Origin: Arenibacter antarcticus
GTDB taxonomy: Bacteria; Bacteroidota; Bacteroidia; Flavobacteriales; Flavobacteriaceae
Reading direction: 5' to 3'
Length of the DNA stretch: 64,000 nt
Assembly: GCF_041320605.1 (NCBI RefSeq)
Contig: NZ_CP166679.1
Span: forward strand, 1,674,001 to 1,738,000
Of this stretch, positions 26,836 through 36,786 are shown one piece after another (position 1 is the first letter of the stretch; each line of letters begins with the position of its first letter). Position numbers and translations under genes: made by a program. Under the pieces are notes generated by a model. It had not been told where the DNA came from. It ran no database searches and was given only the letters and a program-made list of their open reading frames with translations.

Positions 26836-27600
26836 TTATCTCAATAGGATAAGAAGGCCCCCAATTGCTGTCAAGATTAAAATCATTTTTCTATAAAATT
26901 GATCTTTTATGATTTTCACCAATCGCACTCCTATAAAAAATCCCAGTAGGATTCCTGGAATTAATTTCAGATTTATCAGAAGGGTGTCTGGTGTAATGGT
27001 TTTCCATATAAAGATATGGAAGGGTAGTTTAATGATGTTGATAATGAAAAAAAGCCAGGCCGCTGTTCCTATAAATTCATTTTTTGGAAGTCTCATGGCC
27101 AAAAAGTAAATATTTGAAAATGCCCCTGCTAAATTGCCGATCATAGTGGTTATCCCAGCCATAGTGCCTATAAAGCCAGCAAATAACCAATGGGTGGGAA
27201 CGTTTTTAGATTTTTTTCTATCCCACCAGTACATCATTATAACAGTGGCTAAGATTATGAAGGACATACTTATTTTAAAAGTGTTCCCCGGTAGATCTTT
27301 TCCTACCGCCGTCCCGATGAATATGCCCAATATCATCCAAGGTAGAAAGGCAAGGATATATTTCCATTGCGCATGGCGGTTGTAGTAGATTACGGCAAAG
27401 GTATCTCCTACAACCAACAAGGGAACAAGCAATCCAGTAGATTCCTTTGCTCCAAAAGCGAGGGCCATTAGGGTGACAATTATGATGGCGATTCCTTTTA
27501 TTCCAGACTTAGAAATCCCTAAAACAAAGGCGGCTGTAAAGGCAATTATCCATGTTGTACTTGTGATATCCAGTACTGATGAGTGAATCATTTGTAACAT
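26836..27600 (-). CDS. TauE/SafE-family anion exporter
   Basis: The protein has about 254 residues from ATG 27600; a TTG at 27618 would add six. It has eight or so hydrophobic segments typical of the TauE/SafE (DUF81) family, with the N-terminal signature FVLGISKSGIKGIAIIIV and a repeated half (GFIGTMAGITTMIGNLAGAF). Members move sulfite, sulfoacetate or other organosulfur anions across the inner membrane; the substrate here is unknown. It is divergent from the sodium:solute symporter, and the two starts are only about 70 bp apart, so they share a control region. Confidence 0.88.
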   Translation of the reverse strand: MLQMIHSSVLDITSTTWIIAFTAAFVLGISKSGIKGIAIIIVTLMALAFGAKESTGLLVPLLVVGDTFAVIYYNRHAQWKYILAFLPWMILGIFIGTAVGKDLPGNTFKISMSFIILATVIMMYWWDRKKSKNVPTHWLFAGFIGTMAGITTMIGNLAGAFSNIYFLAMRLPKNEFIGTAAWLFFIINIIKLPFHIFIWKTITPDTLLINLKLIPGILLGFFIGVRLVKIIKDQFYRKMILILTAIGGLLILLR

Positions 27601-27672
27601 TTGGCGATCATTGAGCAAAAATATCCTAAAAAAAATTATCTTTATCGCTTTTCAACGATCAAAACCAAATTA

Positions 27673-29484
27673 ATGCAACTAAGTACACTGGATTATAGTT
27701 TTATAATTGTTTTCTTCTCAATCGTTTTATTTATCGGGATTTATGTCTCCAAAAAATCAGGGGCAAGTTCCTCGGAATATTTTCTTTCCGGTAGAACAAT
27801 GCCTTGGTGGTTGTTGGGACTCTCTATGGTGGCTACAACATTTTCTACTGACACCCCTAATTTGGTTACAGATATTGTACGTACCAATGGAGTTTCCGGA
27901 AACTGGGTATGGTGGGCCTTCTTGTTAACGGGTTTGCTGACCGTGTTTGTCTATGCAAAACTTTGGAGGAAATCCAATGTCAATACGGATTTGGAATTTT
28001 ATGAGCTTAGATATGGTGGTAAGCCAGCCAGGTTTTTAAGGAAATTTAGAGCCATTTATTTAGGGGTCATATTTAATGTGATTACCATGTCGGCAGTTAC
28101 CTTGGCGGCCATTAAAATAGGTGGTATCATGTTAGGGTTAGAGCCTTGGGTGACCGTTGTAAGCGCGGGGTTGATTACAGTAACATTTAGTGCCTTGGGA
28201 GGATTTAAAGGAGTGGTTTATACCGATTTCCTTTTGTTCTTTGTGGCCATGGGAGGTGCTATTGGAGCAGCCTACTACTTGGTCAATATTCCAGAGGTTG
28301 GCGGTATAGAGGCGCTTATGGCCAATGAGCACGTAATAGATAAACTTTCTATCTTGCCCGATTTCAGCAATAAAAAAGCGTTGATTACCTTATTTATAAT
28401 ACCTCTTGCCGTTCAATGGTGGAGTTCTTGGTATCCTGGCGCGGAACCAGGTGGTGGTGGTTATATCGCACAGCGAATGTTGGCGGCAAAAAATGAAAAT
28501 CACGCCATAGGAGCTACTTTCTTTTTCAATATTATGCATTACGCACTAAGACCTTGGCCGTGGATTTTAGTGGCTTTGGCCTCTTTGGTGGTGTATCCGG
28601 ATGTAGCTAGTATTCACGAGGCATTCCCGAATGTTGCTGCGGATAAATTAGGGCACGATTTAGCCTATTCCGCTATGTTGACTAAGTTGCCAAGTGGGTT
28701 ATTGGGATTGGTGTTGGCCTCCTTAATAGCGGCTTACATGAGTACCATATCTACACAGTTGAACTGGGGGTCTTCCTATATAGTATATGACTTTTACAAA
28801 CAACAGATAAATCCTAATGCCTCCGAGAAAAGATTGGTTGCCGTAGGAAGAATATCTACAGTGGTATTAATGATCTTTAGTGCTGGATTGGCCTTATTGT
28901 TGCAAAATGCCTTACAATTATTTGAGGTTCTTTTGGTATTTGGGGCAGGAACAGGTCTAATTTTTATTCTAAGATGGTTTTGGTGGAGAATTAATGCATG
29001 GAGTGAAATTACCGCCATGTTTGCTTCTGGGATCATTTCTATAATATTAAAACTTACAGCTGTTGGTCCCTTCTTATTTGCTACGGAAACGGGTCTTTTT
29101 GCAGATTGGATGGAATATCCGTTTGTAGTTCTGGTTACCACGATTATTTGGTTGGGAGCTACGTTTATTACACAACCTGAGTCTAAACAAGTACTGCAGG
29201 ATTTTTACATAAAAATTCAACCAGGTGGTCCGGGGTGGTCCAAAGTAGTGAGCGATGCAAAAGATGATAATGTAGAGATTGTGAACACCAAGGAAAAATG
29301 GAGTGTTCCCTCTGGTATTACCGCTATGTTATTGGGTTGTGTGTTAATCTACTCGTGTATGTTCGCTACAGGATATTGGATTTATGGAAAGACTACCAGC
29401 GCCATGATTTTAACGGTTGTAGCAATTGTTTCAGGCCTATTATTGGCAAGAGCGTGGAATAAAATGAAAGATCATATCCTATAG
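27673..29484 (+). CDS. Sodium:solute symporter family protein
   Basis: The protein has about 603 residues. It has twelve or more transmembrane helices of the SSS/LeuT fold; early signatures are SEYFLSGRTMPWWLLGLSMV and ATTFSTDTPNLVTDIV. WWSSWYPGAEPGGGGYIAQRML in the middle is typical of a Bacteroidota SSS subgroup close to sugar or urea transporters. The frame can be extended to a TTG at 27601, but that would run into the divergent tauE start, so ATG 27673 (MQLSTLDYSFI) is chosen. Substrate not predictable. Confidence 0.87.
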   Translation: MQLSTLDYSFIIVFFSIVLFIGIYVSKKSGASSSEYFLSGRTMPWWLLGLSMVATTFSTDTPNLVTDIVRTNGVSGNWVWWAFLLTGLLTVFVYAKLWRKSNVNTDLEFYELRYGGKPARFLRKFRAIYLGVIFNVITMSAVTLAAIKIGGIMLGLEPWVTVVSAGLITVTFSALGGFKGVVYTDFLLFFVAMGGAIGAAYYLVNIPEVGGIEALMANEHVIDKLSILPDFSNKKALITLFIIPLAVQWWSSWYPGAEPGGGGYIAQRMLAAKNENHAIGATFFFNIMHYALRPWPWILVALASLVVYPDVASIHEAFPNVAADKLGHDLAYSAMLTKLPSGLLGLVLASLIAAYMSTISTQLNWGSSYIVYDFYKQQINPNASEKRLVAVGRISTVVLMIFSAGLALLLQNALQLFEVLLVFGAGTGLIFILRWFWWRINAWSEITAMFASGIISIILKLTAVGPFLFATETGLFADWMEYPFVVLVTTIIWLGATFITQPESKQVLQDFYIKIQPGGPGWSKVVSDAKDDNVEIVNTKEKWSVPSGITAMLLGCVLIYSCMFATGYWIYGKTTSAMILTVVAIVSGLLLARAWNKMKDHIL

Positions 29485-29545
29485 ATCTTAAGCTTTAAGG
29501 AGCTATAGCAGGTGAAGGGTTTTCTGTGGCTCGGAATGGTGCTAG

Positions 29546-29577
29546 CGCTTCCCTTGGGGGAAACTCAAGGGAAGCGT
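29546..29577 (+). terminator. Hairpin after symporter
   Basis: CGCTTCCCTTG pairs perfectly with CAAGGGAAGCG around GGGGAAACT. The following TTATATATT is only a weak T run, so termination efficiency is uncertain. Convergent ribE ends at 29687. Confidence 0.55.
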
Positions 29578-29686
29578 TATATATTATGGCAATAGGTATA
29601 TTTTGTAGTAGTGAGTTTAAAATATTCACCCTTTACATTTGCAGCTAAATAAAAATAAGTATCTAGAGTTAAGGTATGTAGCTAGG

Positions 29687-30277
29687 TTATTTTCTAAGCT
29701 CTAGCAATCTGGAAACATATTTGCCAATTACATCGAATTCTAAATTTACTACTGTGCCTATTTTGTAAGTATTAAAGCGCGTATGTTCGTAGGTGTAGGG
29801 AATGATGGCTACGCTAAAACTGTTTTTTTCAGATCCAACAACGGTTAAACTAGTGCCATCAATGGTTATAGACCCTTTTTCAATGGTAAGGTTGTTTAGA
29901 TCGGCATCGTACTTAAAGGTAAACACCCAGCTTCCATCCTGTTCTTGGATATTGATACACTCCCCAGTTTGGTCCACATGGCCCTGAACAATATGTCCGT
30001 CTAGCCTTGCTCCCAATACCATGGCGCGTTCAAGATTAATGTAATCTCCAGTCTTTAGCTCCCCTAGATTGGTTTTCTGCAAGGTTTCGTCTATTGCGGT
30101 TACAGTGTAAAGATCGTCCTCTATATTCACTACTGTTAGGCATACTCCATTATGAGCAACGCTCTGGTCTATCTTAAGTTCTGGAGTAATGTTAGATTTA
30201 ATAGTGAGGTGAAGGTTGCCGCCTTCTCTTTTTAATTTTGTTAGTTCTCCCAAAGTTTCAATAATCCCAGTAAACAT
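29687..30277 (-). CDS. ribE: Riboflavin synthase, alpha subunit
   Basis: Converts two 6,7-dimethyl-8-ribityllumazines to riboflavin plus the pyrimidinedione precursor. The 196-residue protein shows the internal duplication of the family: MFTGIIETLGEL with SVAHNGVCLTVV in the first barrel, and GHIVQGHVDQTG with GSITIDGTSLTVV in the second. It is normal length and intact. Divergent from pdxA with 70 bp between the starts. It is also called ribC in some genomes. Confidence 0.96.
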   Translation of the reverse strand: MFTGIIETLGELTKLKREGGNLHLTIKSNITPELKIDQSVAHNGVCLTVVNIEDDLYTVTAIDETLQKTNLGELKTGDYINLERAMVLGARLDGHIVQGHVDQTGECINIQEQDGSWVFTFKYDADLNNLTIEKGSITIDGTSLTVVGSEKNSFSVAIIPYTYEHTRFNTYKIGTVVNLEFDVIGKYVSRLLELRK

Positions 30278-30347
30278 GTGTCGTTTTAATTAGTTAGTTT
30301 TGTGGTGTAAATTTAACGGTTTATTTCATATTAAACGATACTACCAT

Positions 30348-31394
30348 ATGCAGGAAAAGGGAAAAATAAGATTGGGTATTTCAATTGGGGATCTAAATGG
30401 CATTGGGTGCGAGGTAGTACTTAGAACATTTGAGGATGTCCGAATGCTCGATTTTTGCACGCCTATTATTTTTGCATCCAACAAAACTATTTCTAATCAA
30501 AAATCAGCATTAGGGATAGAGATCAATTATAACGGAATTCAAGAACCTGCAAAGGCATTGGACGGAAAGGTTAATGTGATTAACGTGTGGAGGGAAGCTC
30601 TTGTGCCAGAATTTGGCACGCCCACACCAGAGAGTGGAAGTTTTGCTATTCAATCTCTTAAGGCTGCAGTAACCGCCTTAAAAAACGATGAAATAGATCT
30701 GTTAATTACAGCGCCTATTAACAAAAATAACATACAGGCGGAAGATTTTAAATTCCCAGGGCATACAGATTATTTGGCCCAGGAACTGGAAGGGGAGAGT
30801 TTAATGTTTATGGTATCCGATGGCTTGAGGATTGGACTGCTTACCGATCATGTAGCAGTAAAGGACGTAGCTGCGGCTATAACCCCAAAATTGATCAGGA
30901 GTAAGATAACTACTATGGAAAAGTCCTTAAAAATGGATTTTGGAATTAGGAAGCCTAAAATTGCCTTACTTGGAATAAACCCCCATAGCGGCGACAACGG
31001 AGTTATAGGAAAGGAAGATGATGAGATTTTGAAACCGGTTATCAAGGAAATGATTGAAAAGGGACATTTGGTTTTTGGACCATATTCCGCGGATAGTTTC
31101 TTTGGATCGGACAATTACAAACAATTTGATGCTATTCTAGCGGCCTACCACGATCAGGGTCTTATACCCTTTAAGACATTGTCCTTTGGGAAAGGAGTTA
31201 ATTTTACCGCCGGGCTCAATAAAGTGAGGACTTCACCAGATCACGGAACGGCCTATGAGATTGCAGGAAAAGGAATTGCGGATCACAGCTCCTTTAAGGA
31301 AGCTGTTTTTGCGGGTTTAAATATATTTAAGAATAGGTTGGAATACAAAGAGTTGACCAGCGATATATTAAAAAAACAAAAACTTAAAAGATAA
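30348..31394 (+). CDS. pdxA: 4-hydroxythreonine-4-phosphate dehydrogenase
   Basis: The protein has about 348 residues. It oxidises 4-phosphohydroxy-L-threonine in the DXP-dependent pyridoxal phosphate pathway. Family features: ISIGDLNGIGCEVVLR at the start, TAPINKNNIQAEDFKFPGHTDYLA in the middle, LGINPHSGDNGVIGKED (about 205-220), AAYHDQGLIPFK and FTAGLNKVRTSPDHGTAYEIAGKG near the end, with metal-binding histidines in GHTDY, YHDQG and PDHGT. The frame opens at a TTG at 30300, but ATG 30348 gives the usual start. TAGTTTTG at about 30296 may be its -7 box. Confidence 0.96.
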   Translation: MQEKGKIRLGISIGDLNGIGCEVVLRTFEDVRMLDFCTPIIFASNKTISNQKSALGIEINYNGIQEPAKALDGKVNVINVWREALVPEFGTPTPESGSFAIQSLKAAVTALKNDEIDLLITAPINKNNIQAEDFKFPGHTDYLAQELEGESLMFMVSDGLRIGLLTDHVAVKDVAAAITPKLIRSKITTMEKSLKMDFGIRKPKIALLGINPHSGDNGVIGKEDDEILKPVIKEMIEKGHLVFGPYSADSFFGSDNYKQFDAILAAYHDQGLIPFKTLSFGKGVNFTAGLNKVRTSPDHGTAYEIAGKGIADHSSFKEAVFAGLNIFKNRLEYKELTSDILKKQKLKR

Positions 31395-31484
31395 GGGTAG
31401 CGCTTTCTTGCGTTGAAGTCTATAGGCTGTAGGCTCAATGTTTTATAAGGCTAAAGCGTCATTTTATTTATTTCTTTTGATTTG

Positions 31485-31514
31485 TTGGGATTTTATAAAA
31501 TATTAGTATCTTTG
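31485..31514 (+). promoter_or_regulatory. Bacteroidota-type promoter for yceD-rpmF
   Basis: TTG (31485-31487), 19 bases, then TATCTTTG (31507-31514), an exact match to TTG-N19-TAnnTTTG. It stands 15 to 50 bp ahead of the possible yceD starts. Confidence 0.75.
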
Positions 31515-31528
31515 CACCCGCCTTTATT

Positions 31529-32092
31529 ATGGCGGATATATTAAAAAACAGTGTGGACATGATGCAGCATAAGGAGTTTAGTATTCCTTTTTCAGGACTG
31601 AAACAGGGAAAACACGAGTTTGGGTATACCATAGACAATACGTTCTTTGAATCTTTTGAGTACAATGAGTTTAATGATGCGGGTATTAAGATAGCCGTTA
31701 CCTTGAACAAAATGAGTACGATGATGGAGTTGGAGATGCGAGCACGGGGAACGGTAAACGTTAATTGTGACCTCACCAACGAAGCTTATGACCAAAAAAT
31801 AAAAGCAGATCTGAAATTGGTAGTCAATTTTGGAGATGAGTACAACAATGATAACGACGATATTTTGATTATTCCTCATGGGGAATTCCAAATTAACATT
31901 GCTCAGTACATATATGAAATGTTGGTCTTGTCCGTGCCGCTTAAAAAAGTGCATCCAGGAGTTTTGGATGGTACTTTAAAATCGGAGGCATTGGAAAAGC
32001 TGGAAGAGCTTCAACCAAAAGAATCAAAGTTAGATACAGAAGATAAAGATCCCCGTTGGGACGCACTAAAAAAATTATTAACGGATAAATAA
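31529..32092 (+). CDS. yceD: YceD / DUF177 family protein
   Basis: The protein has up to 187 residues. The family is linked to 23S rRNA accumulation in E. coli and plants and is very often encoded just ahead of rpmF, as here (8 bp gap). Features: [17 protein letters not shown], the conserved [18 protein letters not shown] segment in two halves (about 70-90), and a C-terminal PRWDALKKL motif. The usual N terminus corresponds to the paired ATGs at 31559/31562, so the 31529 ATG, only 15 bp after the -7 box, may be too far upstream. Confidence 0.88.
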   Translation: MADILKNSVDMMQHKEFSIPFSGLKQGKHEFGYTIDNTFFESFEYNEFNDAGIKIAVTLNKMSTMMELEMRARGTVNVNCDLTNEAYDQKIKADLKLVVNFGDEYNNDNDDILIIPHGEFQINIAQYIYEMLVLSVPLKKVHPGVLDGTLKSEALEKLEELQPKESKLDTEDKDPRWDALKKLLTDK

Positions 32093-32100
32093 GTTTCATA

Positions 32101-32298
32101 ATGGCACATCCTAAGAGAAAAATTTCCAAAACCAGAAGGGATAAGAGAAGAACGCATTACAAGGCAGTGGCTCCTACCATAGCAAAAGACCCAACAACTG
32201 GGGAGATGCATTTATTTCATAGAGCCCACTGGCATGAAGGTAAATTATACTACCGTGGCGAGGTTTTAATAGACCAAACTGAGGAAGCTGTAGCATAA
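32101..32298 (+). CDS. rpmF: 50S ribosomal protein L32
   Basis: The 65-residue protein has the L32 N terminus [20 protein letters not shown], rich in basic residues, with a conserved [14 protein letters not shown]. No zinc-ribbon cysteines are present, so it is the C-minus form. It is the second gene of the yceD-rpmF pair and is followed by a strong terminator. Confidence 0.97.
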   Translation: MAHPKRKISKTRRDKRRTHYKAVAPTIAKDPTTGEMHLFHRAHWHEGKLYYRGEVLIDQTEEAVA

Positions 32299-32323
32299 AT
32301 TGTAGCGGCATATTACTACATGG

Positions 32324-32354
32324 ACTCCCACTTACTTAAAGTGGGAGTTTTTTT
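32324..32354 (+). terminator. Terminator after rpmF
   Basis: ACTCCCAC pairs with GTGGGAGT around a nine-base loop, followed by T7. It separates yceD-rpmF from the fatty-acid genes. Confidence 0.88.
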
Positions 32355-32472
32355 ATATCAGAGATTAAAAATCTAAAAACAGGATGCAATAAGACTGAAA
32401 GTCGCAGAAAATCATTAATTTTCACAAATTTTCAGTTGTTTTTGAAGATTTTTCGTTAAAAAACAAATTTGG

Positions 32473-33468
32473 ATGAGTAAAAAAACGGCAGCAATCACGG
32501 CTGTAGGGTCTTATGTGCCAGACTTTATAATGACGAATAAGATTCTGGAAACTTTAGTGGACACTAATGACGAATGGATAACGACCAGAACAGGTATTAA
32601 AGAAAGAAGAATTTTAAAAGATAAAGGCCTAGGAACTTCTTATCTTGCTATAAAAGCTGCAGAACAACTTTTGGCCAAGCGAAATCTAGATCCAAAAGAA
32701 ATAGATTTAGTAATTGTGGCAACGGCCACCCCAGATATGATGGTTGCTGCTACGGCCGCTTATGTAGCTTCTGAAATTGGGGCTGTGAATGCATTTGCGT
32801 ACGATTTACAAGCGGCATGCTCCAGTTTCCTATATGGAATGTCAACCGCATCAAGTTATATAGAATCTGGAAGGTATAAAAAAGTACTGCTTATTGGGGC
32901 AGATAAAATGTCCTCTATCATAGATTACACGGATAGGACTACTTGCATTATTTTTGGCGATGGTGCCGGAGCGGTATTATTTGAACCAAATACGGAAGGA
33001 CTTGGATTGCAGGATGAGTATTTGCGTTGTGATGGGGAAGGTAGAAATTTTCTAAAAATGGATGCCGGAGGTTCTTTGCTACCCGCATCAGAAGAAACCG
33101 TTAAAAATCGTCAACACTTTATTTACCAGGACGGGAGGTCGGTATTTAAGTTTGCCGTTACTAATATGGCCGATTCTGCGGCCAAAATTATGGAACGCAA
33201 TAAGTTAACACACGAAGATGTAAATTGGTTGGTGCCCCATCAGGCCAACAAAAGGATTATAGATGCCACCTCAAATAGGATGGGCGTGGACGATTCCAAG
33301 GTAATGATGAACATACAAAAGTACGGAAATACCACATCAGCAACATTGCCACTTTTGCTCAGTGATTATGAAAATCAACTGAAAAAGGGAGACAATTTGG
33401 TATTTGCGGCATTTGGGGGAGGTTTTACTTGGGGCTCTATCTATTTAAAATGGGCCTATAATTCATAA
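32473..33468 (+). CDS. fabH: Beta-ketoacyl-ACP synthase III
   Basis: Starts fatty-acid synthesis by condensing an acyl-CoA primer with malonyl-ACP. The 331-residue protein has its catalytic triad: Cys in QAACSSFLYG (about 115), His in LVPHQANKRI (about 258) and Asn in YGNTTSATLP (about 288). NDEWITTRTGI (about 35) and the C-terminal AFGGGFTWGS are standard. Near-neighbour of accB and accC, 32 bp upstream of accB, so lipid-synthesis genes are clustered. Confidence 0.97.
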   Translation: MSKKTAAITAVGSYVPDFIMTNKILETLVDTNDEWITTRTGIKERRILKDKGLGTSYLAIKAAEQLLAKRNLDPKEIDLVIVATATPDMMVAATAAYVASEIGAVNAFAYDLQAACSSFLYGMSTASSYIESGRYKKVLLIGADKMSSIIDYTDRTTCIIFGDGAGAVLFEPNTEGLGLQDEYLRCDGEGRNFLKMDAGGSLLPASEETVKNRQHFIYQDGRSVFKFAVTNMADSAAKIMERNKLTHEDVNWLVPHQANKRIIDATSNRMGVDDSKVMMNIQKYGNTTSATLPLLLSDYENQLKKGDNLVFAAFGGGFTWGSIYLKWAYNS

Positions 33469-33500
33469 ATTAGACGTAATCTAAAAAACTAAAACGAACT

Positions 33501-33989
33501 ATGGATATTAAAGAAATTCAAAGCTTAATCAAATTTGTGGCCAAATCTGGGGCTACTGAAGTGAAATTGGAGATGGAGGATTTAAAAATAACCATCCGCA
33601 CCGGTACGGTAGGGAATTTTCAGGAGCCAACCTATGTGCAGCACATGCCAATGAACTCTCCCATGTCACAACAGTCGAATCAACCAGCTCAAGGGGAACA
33701 GACATCTGTTGAAATTTCCCAAAAAGCAGCGGCTGAGGTAGATGATAAGTTAGTTACTATAAAATCGCCCATTATTGGAACCTTTTATAGAAAACCTTCT
33801 CCAGATAAGCCTGTATTTATAGAGGTTGGAGATACTATAAACAAAGGTGATGTGCTTTGTGTTATTGAAGCCATGAAGTTGTTTAATGATATAGAATCGG
33901 AAATATCTGGTAAGATCGTGAAGGTACTTGTGGATGATAGTTCCCCTGTAGAATTTGATCAGCCATTATTTTTGGTAGACCCCTCGTAA
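33501..33989 (+). CDS. accB: Biotin carboxyl carrier protein of acetyl-CoA carboxylase
   Basis: The 162-residue protein carries biotin for malonyl-CoA formation. An N-terminal helix region (IQSLIKFVAKSGATEVKLEM) is followed by a Gln/Pro/Met-rich linker (about 48-80) and the C-terminal biotinyl domain with VIEAMKLFND, where the lysine (about 132) is biotinylated. FYRKPSPDKPVFIEVGD holds the AccB-specific thumb. Normal length, followed by accC 89 bp later. Confidence 0.97.
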   Translation: MDIKEIQSLIKFVAKSGATEVKLEMEDLKITIRTGTVGNFQEPTYVQHMPMNSPMSQQSNQPAQGEQTSVEISQKAAAEVDDKLVTIKSPIIGTFYRKPSPDKPVFIEVGDTINKGDVLCVIEAMKLFNDIESEISGKIVKVLVDDSSPVEFDQPLFLVDPS

Positions 33990-34078
33990 GGAATTTTTAA
34001 ATGCTAAATGTGATTAAACCTGGCAAGGTCGGGATTGGCTGTATTTAAAATTTGGAATACTAATTAAACTTTCAAGAC

Positions 34079-35431
34079 ATGTTTAAAAAAATACTTATTG
34101 CAAATAGGGGAGAAATAGCGCTGCGAATCATCAGGACCTGTAAGGAAATGGGAATAAAAACAGTTGCAGTTTACTCTAAGGCAGATGAGGAAAGTCTTCA
34201 CGTTCGTTTTGCGGATGAGGCTGTGTGTATAGGGCCTGCTGCAAGTAGCGAGTCCTATTTGAAGATCCCGAATATTATAGCGGCCGCGGAAATTACCAAT
34301 GCCGATGCTATTCATCCCGGATATGGATTTCTTTCGGAAAATTCTAAATTTTCTAGGATCTGTGCAGAGCACGATATTAAATTTATTGGACCCTCTGGAG
34401 AGCATATCGATAAAATGGGTGATAAGGCTACCGCTAAAGAGACCATGAAAAAAGCTGGAGTTCCCACTATTCCCGGATCTAAGGGACTCTTAAAGGATCT
34501 AGACGATGCCAAGAAGGTAGCCAAAAAAATGGGATATCCCGTAATGATAAAGGCTACTGCTGGAGGCGGTGGAAAAGGGATGCGTGCAGTTTGGAAGGAA
34601 GAAGATATTCAGAAAAACTTTGAAAATGCAGTACAAGAGGCCACTGCCGCATTTGGCAATGGTGGAATGTATATGGAAAAGTTGATCGAGGAGCCTAGGC
34701 ATATCGAAATCCAAATTGTGGGGGATCAGTATGGAAAAGCGTGTCACCTTTCTGAAAGGGACTGTTCCATTCAACGTCGTCACCAGAAACTTACCGAAGA
34801 AACCCCATCTCCGTTTATGACGGATAAATTAAGGGATGCCATGGGAAAAGCCGCCGTAAAGGCAGCCGAATATATAAAATACGAAGGAGCGGGAACTATC
34901 GAATTCTTAGTGGATAAGCACCGTAATTTTTATTTTATGGAGATGAATACCAGAATACAGGTAGAACATCCAATTACCGAACAGGTTATAGATTATGACC
35001 TTATAAGGGAGCAAATCTTAGTTGCTTGCGGAGTACCTATTTCAGGTAAAAATTATTTTCCTAAATTACATTCCATAGAATGTAGGATTAATGCAGAGGA
35101 TCCCTATAACAATTTTAGGCCATCGCCAGGGAAAATAACCACCCTGCATACCCCAGGAGGACATGGAATTAGGTTGGATACGCACGTTTATAGTGGTTAT
35201 ACGATTCCTCCCCACTATGATTCTATGATTGCAAAGTTGATTACTACGGCGCAGACTAGGGAAGAGGCCATTAATAAAATGAAACGGGCATTGGATGAAT
35301 TTGTAATTGAGGGAGTAAAGACCACAATTCCATTTCATAGACAGTTGATGGACCATCCGGATTATTTGGCAGGAAATTATACCACTAAGTTTATGGAAAG
35401 CTTTGTTATGAATCCAATACCGGTAGAATAG
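34079..35431 (+). CDS. accC: Biotin carboxylase of acetyl-CoA carboxylase
   Basis: ATP-dependent carboxylation of the AccB biotin. The 450-residue ATP-grasp enzyme has [17 protein letters not shown] at the N terminus, ATP-binding [12 protein letters not shown] (about 160-170), [13 protein letters not shown] (about 225-238), [14 protein letters not shown] (about 287-300) and RINAEDP. Full length and intact. A strong terminator follows, closing the fabH-accB-accC group. Confidence 0.97.
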   Translation: MFKKILIANRGEIALRIIRTCKEMGIKTVAVYSKADEESLHVRFADEAVCIGPAASSESYLKIPNIIAAAEITNADAIHPGYGFLSENSKFSRICAEHDIKFIGPSGEHIDKMGDKATAKETMKKAGVPTIPGSKGLLKDLDDAKKVAKKMGYPVMIKATAGGGGKGMRAVWKEEDIQKNFENAVQEATAAFGNGGMYMEKLIEEPRHIEIQIVGDQYGKACHLSERDCSIQRRHQKLTEETPSPFMTDKLRDAMGKAAVKAAEYIKYEGAGTIEFLVDKHRNFYFMEMNTRIQVEHPITEQVIDYDLIREQILVACGVPISGKNYFPKLHSIECRINAEDPYNNFRPSPGKITTLHTPGGHGIRLDTHVYSGYTIPPHYDSMIAKLITTAQTREEAINKMKRALDEFVIEGVKTTIPFHRQLMDHPDYLAGNYTTKFMESFVMNPIPVE

Positions 35432-35460
35432 TAAAGACCAATAGTATCGATGTTTTTTTA

Positions 35461-35503
35461 GACGAAGTATTCTGTTTTTTATAACAGAGTACTTCGTCTT
35501 TTT
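35461..35503 (+). terminator. Terminator after accC
   Basis: GACGAAGTATTCTGTT pairs with AACAGAGTACTTCGTC (one mismatch or wobble), loop TTTTAT, then TTTTT. Confidence 0.88.
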
Positions 35504-35598
35504 CGTATCCGTGATTGGTAGTTGAATCTCATCCATTAAAATAATTGCTTTGTTATAAATATTTATTTTTAACTTCCTCCTTAAAGCATTGATCTTCT

Positions 35599-36711
35599 AT
35601 GAATTTAAGTTATTGGGAATACAAGACTTGGCTTGCTGATATGGATTTCACTATAGTAGGTAGTGGTATAGTGGGACTCAATTGTGCCTTGCAATTAAGG
35701 AGTCGCTTCCCCAAGGCCAAAATTTTGGTGCTTGAAAAAGGGATACTGCCCCAAGGAGCTAGTACAAAAAATGCTGGATTCACCTGTTTTGGAAGCATTT
35801 CTGAGATTTTATCCGACCTTGGGTCGCATACCGAGGAAGAGGTGCTGCAACTGGTGCAAAAACGCTGGGACGGAGTACAGTTGTTGCGGAAGAATTTGGG
35901 GGATGCTCAGATGGATTATCAAAATCACGGTGGACATGAAGTTTTTTTAAATGAACATCAAGAGTTATATCATCACTGTCTAGAAGGTATGGAGAGGGTT
36001 AACCATCTGTTAAACTCGGTTTTTAATGCCAATTGCTTTACATTATATTCAAATACCTATAATTTTAAAAAGGTTCAAGAAAATTATATTAGTAGTCCTT
36101 TTGAGGGACAGATAAATACTGGGATGATGATGGAAACCCTGCTCAGAAAAGTGCAAAATTCCGGAATTAACGTGCTTAATGCTATTGCGGTTAAATCTTA
36201 TGTAGAGACCCATAGTCATCTTGTAGTCCAGACCGATAAATTTGAGTTTAAAACACAACAATTATTGGTAGCGACCAACGGCTTTGCGGCCCAACTGATC
36301 AAGGAAGATGTAAGGCCGGCAAGAGCACAGGTTTTGATTACCAAGCCTATTGATCACCTTCAAATTAAGGGAACCTTCCATTTGGAGGAGGGATATTACT
36401 ATTTTAGGAACATAGATAATAGAATCTTATTGGGCGGGGGGAGAAATCTCGATTTTAAAGGGGAAGAAACGACCAATTTTGGGGAAACCCAGATGGTGCA
36501 AGAACGTTTGGAAGAAATATTGCGGACTATTATCCTTCCGCATACGCCTTACCAGATCGATCGAAGGTGGAGTGGTATAATGGGGATAGGGAGTCAAAAA
36601 AAACCCATTGTTAAGCAATTGTCTAACCGTGTGTACTGTGGAGTACGTATGGGCGGAATGGGAATTGCCATTGGGAGTAGTATAGGGAACGAATTGGCGA
36701 ATCTTGTTTAG
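35599..36711 (+). CDS. DAO-type FAD-dependent oxidoreductase
   Basis: The 370-residue protein has an N-terminal Rossmann FAD site (DFTIVGSGIVGLNCALQL, about 16-33) then VLEKGILPQGASTKNAGF, where the conserved loop contacts FAD as in glycine and D-amino-acid oxidases. ATNGFAAQL (about 228) and the C-terminal YCGVRMGGMGIAIGSSIG complete the DAO fold. It probably oxidises an amine or amino acid in the cytoplasm. No partner gene indicates the substrate. ATG 35599 is chosen; ATG 35641 (MDFTIVG) is an equally plausible start. Confidence 0.85.
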   Translation: MNLSYWEYKTWLADMDFTIVGSGIVGLNCALQLRSRFPKAKILVLEKGILPQGASTKNAGFTCFGSISEILSDLGSHTEEEVLQLVQKRWDGVQLLRKNLGDAQMDYQNHGGHEVFLNEHQELYHHCLEGMERVNHLLNSVFNANCFTLYSNTYNFKKVQENYISSPFEGQINTGMMMETLLRKVQNSGINVLNAIAVKSYVETHSHLVVQTDKFEFKTQQLLVATNGFAAQLIKEDVRPARAQVLITKPIDHLQIKGTFHLEEGYYYFRNIDNRILLGGGRNLDFKGEETTNFGETQMVQERLEEILRTIILPHTPYQIDRRWSGIMGIGSQKKPIVKQLSNRVYCGVRMGGMGIAIGSSIGNELANLV

Positions 36712-36786
36712 TCGGTAAAGTATAAAAGGCGACAACAAGCTGTATAATCTGCCTTCTAAACAATAACACCTAAGCAAGATAAAAAT

